Positions 48,553 through 50,810 of a DNA stretch of 50,810 nucleotides are shown one piece after another (positions within the stretch are counted from its first letter, which is position 1; each line of letters opens with the position of its first letter). The notes under the pieces were generated by a model. The model was not told where the DNA came from. It made no database searches and was given only the letters and a program-made list of their open reading frames with translations. The stretch lies in contig MFDD01000006.1 of the NCBI GenBank assembly GCA_001776775.1, positions 2,191-53,000 of the forward strand, read 5' to 3'. A program made the position numbers and the translations under genes. This DNA comes from Candidatus Daviesbacteria bacterium RIFCSPHIGHO2_02_FULL_43_12. Its GTDB lineage: Bacteria; Patescibacteriota; Microgenomatia; Daviesbacterales; UBA10151.

Positions 48553-49912
48553 TTTTAAAGACTCCCTGGGCTTTCTTGATCAAGTGAGCTGCCTCGTAAG
48601 GATCGTCTTTGCCTGAGATGGCTACAGCGTAAAAACTATCTTCATATCCAGAATCCAAAACTGAACCGTTGAAAACAAATATGCCTTCAGCATTAGGGCC
48701 AGTTTTAGTAATCAGTAGTTTGTTATCCTGAAGAACCTCGATAACATGCTCGATCTTTGTACCTGGAGCAACCTTTAGTTTGGAAACCACCCAACCAATA
48801 CCATATTGACCCTCCCTTAATGCTAGTATCCAGGCTTTAGAGATTGTTGAAGCTCCTGGTCTGGTGTTTTCGTCATTACAAAGTGGAGCTCCAACTGGAA
48901 AACCTAGTTTTTCGCTGATATGAGGAGGCACGATCAACATCCCCATGGTGTGAGGTCCCCAGGCTTGGTGTTTGCTATAACCCTTGGCTAGCTTGTGACC
49001 TACTGCTAGAATCGGGTCTAAGTATTTTTTGTCAATCGGTTCTGCTCCAATTGCCCCTAGGGCACTTTGACCCTCCAACAAGTGAGCTTGTGCGCTGGTA
49101 AATTTATAGGATCCATCAAAATCGATAAAAGTGGCGATACTTACGCTCGTAGTATCCGGTACCCAACCTTGAACAACGCCACCTTCTTCGGGCGTAAATT
49201 CGTTGGGGAGATATTGACTGGGATGACCCCTAACGATATCTGCTATTGAGCTAATGAGGTGTCCCATACCTCCCGTAGAGTGGCTTACCTTAACCACTAC
49301 CTTCTCATATCCAGCCTGGGCCAGATTCAAGACAGCATCTTTGAGTTGACCCGGATGATAAATAGGTACTGTCATCGGAGTATAAATCCCACATTCACCG
49401 GCAAACTCTGATAACCCCACTTTTGTACCTGCCCAATTAGCAAACTTAGAGTTTCCATAATAAGGGACTCCAAGTTTCTGAGCTATGGCTTCCATCTCTT
49501 CTGTTTGATTAAAACCATATAGACTCATTGAAGACTCACCAGCAGATTTTTTGGCTACTTCCTCTGCCAAACTAGACAAAAACCCAGGGTTTGCTAGTAC
49601 TATCTGGTCGAGCGAGCCTCCTTTTATTTTATTGCCAGGGATCATCCAATGGGGATTATGATCTCCAAAGAGTTTGTTTCTATAGTGAGCTTCAGTTTTA
49701 GGCAAAGCCACCCTACTTATAAAGATCCCGGGATAGTTACCCATCGCCTCTCCAGCTTGCCTATGCTCATATAACATCTCTCCTTCAATTCCAGTGAGAA
49801 TCTTCGTATTCTTCTCTCCCTGAGAGGGTAGAACCACCAGATGTTTACCTCTTAATAAAGAGGTGTCAAATTCGGCATATTTTCCCAAATCAATCGGACT
49901 ATATTTTTCCAT
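48542..49912 (-). CDS. ATP-grasp ligase (pre-ATP-grasp, PGM1-like)
   Basis: 456 aa, soluble. An N-terminal Rossmann-like pre-ATP-grasp region (about 22-155) leads to ATP-grasp strands: YEKVVVKVSHSTGGMGHLIS (Lys plus Gly-rich loop), VVQGWVPDTTSVSIATFID, and the Mg/ATP-binding end with NDENTRPGAST. ATP-grasp enzymes join a carboxylate to an amine through an acyl-phosphate. The layout recalls peptide ligases such as PGM1 of pheganomycin synthesis, but this is by eye. A T-box leader precedes it, which ties expression to an uncharged tRNA and points to an amino-acid substrate. Confidence 0.72.
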   Translation of the reverse strand: MEKYSPIDLGKYAEFDTSLLRGKHLVVLPSQGEKNTKILTGIEGEMLYEHRQAGEAMGNYPGIFISRVALPKTEAHYRNKLFGDHNPHWMIPGNKIKGGSLDQIVLANPGFLSSLAEEVAKKSAGESSMSLYGFNQTEEMEAIAQKLGVPYYGNSKFANWAGTKVGLSEFAGECGIYTPMTVPIYHPGQLKDAVLNLAQAGYEKVVVKVSHSTGGMGHLISSIADIVRGHPSQYLPNEFTPEEGGVVQGWVPDTTSVSIATFIDFDGSYKFTSAQAHLLEGQSALGAIGAEPIDKKYLDPILAVGHKLAKGYSKHQAWGPHTMGMLIVPPHISEKLGFPVGAPLCNDENTRPGASTISKAWILALREGQYGIGWVVSKLKVAPGTKIEHVIEVLQDNKLLITKTGPNAEGIFVFNGSVLDSGYEDSFYAVAISGKDDPYEAAHLIKKAQGVFKNDQ

Positions 49913-49936
49913 ATTTTTCTCTCTGGGCTTTTACAA

Positions 49937-49984
49937 CTAAAAAGCCCTTGTAAATCCACCAATTACGATGAACTTACAAGGGCT
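49937..49984 (-). terminator. T-box terminator
   Basis: On the minus strand AGCCCTTGTAA (49984-49974), 20-nt loop, TTACAAGGGCT (49953-49943), then TTTTTA. An 11-bp perfect stem 25 nt before the ATP-grasp start. Confidence 0.9.
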
Positions 49985-50023
49985 CTCTTTCGAATTCAGA
50001 ATTCTTGAATTCAGATTTAAGAA

Positions 50024-50061
50024 TTTACATTCTGCATTCTGAACTCTACATTCTGCATTCT
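50024..50061. repeat. Heptamer repeat inside T-box leader
   Basis: tctgcat, tctgaac, tctacat, tctgcat units between the T-box bulge and the terminator. Confidence 0.88.
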
Positions 50062-50092
50062 TTAAGGGCGGTACCACCTTGTCTTAATTTCC

Positions 50093-50119
50093 AAAAAAAT
50101 CCTCCGCGGTTGCGAAGGA
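50093..50119 (-). terminator. Second terminator-like hairpin inside the T-box leader
   Basis: On the minus strand TCCTTCGC, AACC loop, GCGGAGGA (8 bp, one wobble), then seven T. It occupies the place of stem III, between stem I and the T-box bulge. Confidence 0.65.
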
Positions 50120-50280
50120 GTTCTAAAAGAAATTATCTCTTTCAGCGCTCCGTTACCGACACGCCTGACTCATTTTACAGTTTGTCTTCTGTCTTGGTCT
50201 TCCCAGGGGGTTTATCCAAGCTGCTTGTCTACTGCGGTAGACTTAAAATGCATTTCACTAACCTATTAAGTTGTGTACGT

Positions 50281-50308
50281 ATTATACCACAACTCCTTGT
50301 TTCGTCAA
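50281..50308 (-). promoter_or_regulatory. Promoter of the T-box operon
   Basis: On the minus strand TTGACG (50308-50303), 16-nt spacer, TATAAT (50286-50281). It overlaps the last codons of comEC. Start near 50274. Confidence 0.75.
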
Positions 50309-50810
50309 ATGAGCAAGGTGTTGGCCTCTCTGCTTTAGCCGTAAATACGCACCGAAAAGTAGTAAGTAATACCCTGCCCAAACGACAACTGGGAGAGTTG
50401 GAATATACATCTTATTAAAGGGAATACTATCAAACCAGTTCACAAGTTGCAGAAAGTACATCAAAAAAATATTCGGAATAATCCCCAGAGTCCACCCCAA
50501 GGGTGGCCAGATTAGACTCGCAACCAGAGCCATCAAACCGGTTAGCATAATTGGTGAAATAGTCCACAACACCAGGGCGTTAACTATCACTCCCAGCATA
50601 CTTAATTGATGAAAATTGGCCGCAATAATCGGCAAAGTCAGAGCTTGGGCCGCCAAAGACACTCCCAAGTCCTCTCGCATAACCTCTGGTAACCAAGCTA
50701 GATTGGCGACAACCAAGGGAGCTACCCTCACTACTGCCAGGGTGGCAGCAAATGACAGCTGAAAAGAGATCGAGAAAGCCCAGTTGGGGTTAAGCGATAA
50801 CATGACTAGC
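50282..50810 (-). CDS. comEC: ComEC/Rec2-type DNA uptake channel, partial
   Basis: The frame is open to the window edge, so only the last 175 residues are seen; the Met at 50803 is internal. The segment LSLNPNWAFSISFQLSFAAT is the conserved channel signature of the ComEC competence domain, followed by TLPIIAANFHQLSMLGVIVN and further spans. It ends soon after the competence domain with a short basic tail, with no metallo-beta-lactamase domain, which some bacteria encode separately. ComEC moves single-stranded DNA across the membrane. CPR bacteria commonly keep this machinery. Confidence 0.88.
   Translation of the reverse strand, partial: LVMLSLNPNWAFSISFQLSFAATLAVVRVAPLVVANLAWLPEVMREDLGVSLAAQALTLPIIAANFHQLSMLGVIVNALVLWTISPIMLTGLMALVASLIWPPLGWTLGIIPNIFLMYFLQLVNWFDSIPFNKMYIPTLPVVVWAGYYLLLFGAYLRLKQRGQHLAHLTKQGVVV

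Larger units (their letters stand above)
49937..50274 (-). promoter_or_regulatory. T-box riboswitch
   Basis: The minus-strand leader carries the T-box core AAGGTGGTACCGCCC with the UGGNACC bulge at 50076-50070 (UGGU, fit for a tRNA ending ACCA). Stem I is closed by CATTTTA (50250-50244) with TAAAATG (50177-50171) and contains hairpins at 50227-50242 and 50193-50220. ACAAGG just before the bulge can pair with CCTTGT of the terminator arm, giving the antiterminator. I could not settle the specifier codon. A heptamer island fills the antiterminator loop. Confidence 0.85.

Noticed and set aside
1726-50061. Tandem repeats as CRISPR arrays
   Set aside because: Units are 7 nt, degenerate and without spacers of constant length; no cas genes are present.

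Overview
The window looks like a chromosome fragment of a Candidate Phyla Radiation (Patescibacteria) bacterium, most likely in or near Microgenomates. This is inferred from several traits: small AT-rich gene islands, very short or leaderless 5' ends, a PEGA-domain/sortase pair, many large GT-C type membrane glycosyltransferases carrying TPR tails, a 3141-residue surface protein, and ribosomal/NusG proteins with long charged tails. TGA is used as a normal stop (several ATGA stop/start overlaps), so the code is the standard bacterial one. I cannot fix the phylum more precisely without a tree.

Layout. 1-1.7 kb (minus): a partial Cys-rich secreted protein, a membrane-anchored FN3-type protein and an ASCH-domain protein. 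1.8-8.2 kb (plus): secE, nusG, two small orphan genes, rplK, rplA, a dockerin-type surface protein, a small secreted Cys protein, rplJ and rplL, ended by a strong terminator. The usual secE-nusG-rplKAJL cluster is therefore interrupted twice. 8.3-13.1 kb: an orphan 468-aa protein, a small autoregulator-like HTH protein, an EEP-family hydrolase, a coiled-coil protein and two cytoplasmic-type glycosyltransferases (WecG/TagA and GT4). 13.4-22.9 kb: one giant gene encoding a MerR-like DNA-binding head, one membrane span, and about 2900 residues of repeat-rich exterior ending in an SH3b domain. 22.9-40.1 kb: a glycan/glycoprotein block with a DUF2723-type transferase, a methyltransferase, a two-gene miniature transketolase, a DPM1-like GT2, an SDR, four TMTC-like (transmembrane + TPR) transferases, another GT-C-like protein and a PTPS-related membrane protein. 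40.2-45.5 kb: mreB, PEGA-domain protein, sortase, tRNA-Arg(CCT), tRNA-Pro(CGG), ndk and a membrane-anchored phosphoesterase. 45.5-50.8 kb (minus): argS, a PepT-like M20 peptidase and an ATP-grasp ligase behind a T-box riboswitch, then the 3' part of comEC.

How it fits together (inference): the 11-40 kb block could make a polyprenyl-linked glycan and transfer sugars to exported proteins, with the giant protein, the dockerin protein and the FN3 protein as candidate targets; sortase and PEGA proteins act at the same surface. The T-box ligase/peptidase pair looks like amino-acid-responsive peptide making or recycling.

Two genome-wide habits stand out. First, many genes have a -10 hexamer 6-10 nt before the start codon and no Shine-Dalgarno, so leaderless transcripts seem common, and two divergent gene pairs share overlapping -10 boxes. 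Second, degenerate heptanucleotide tandem repeats are scattered through intergenic gaps and also inside reading frames (argS, GT4, WecG, the giant gene) and inside the T-box antiterminator loop.
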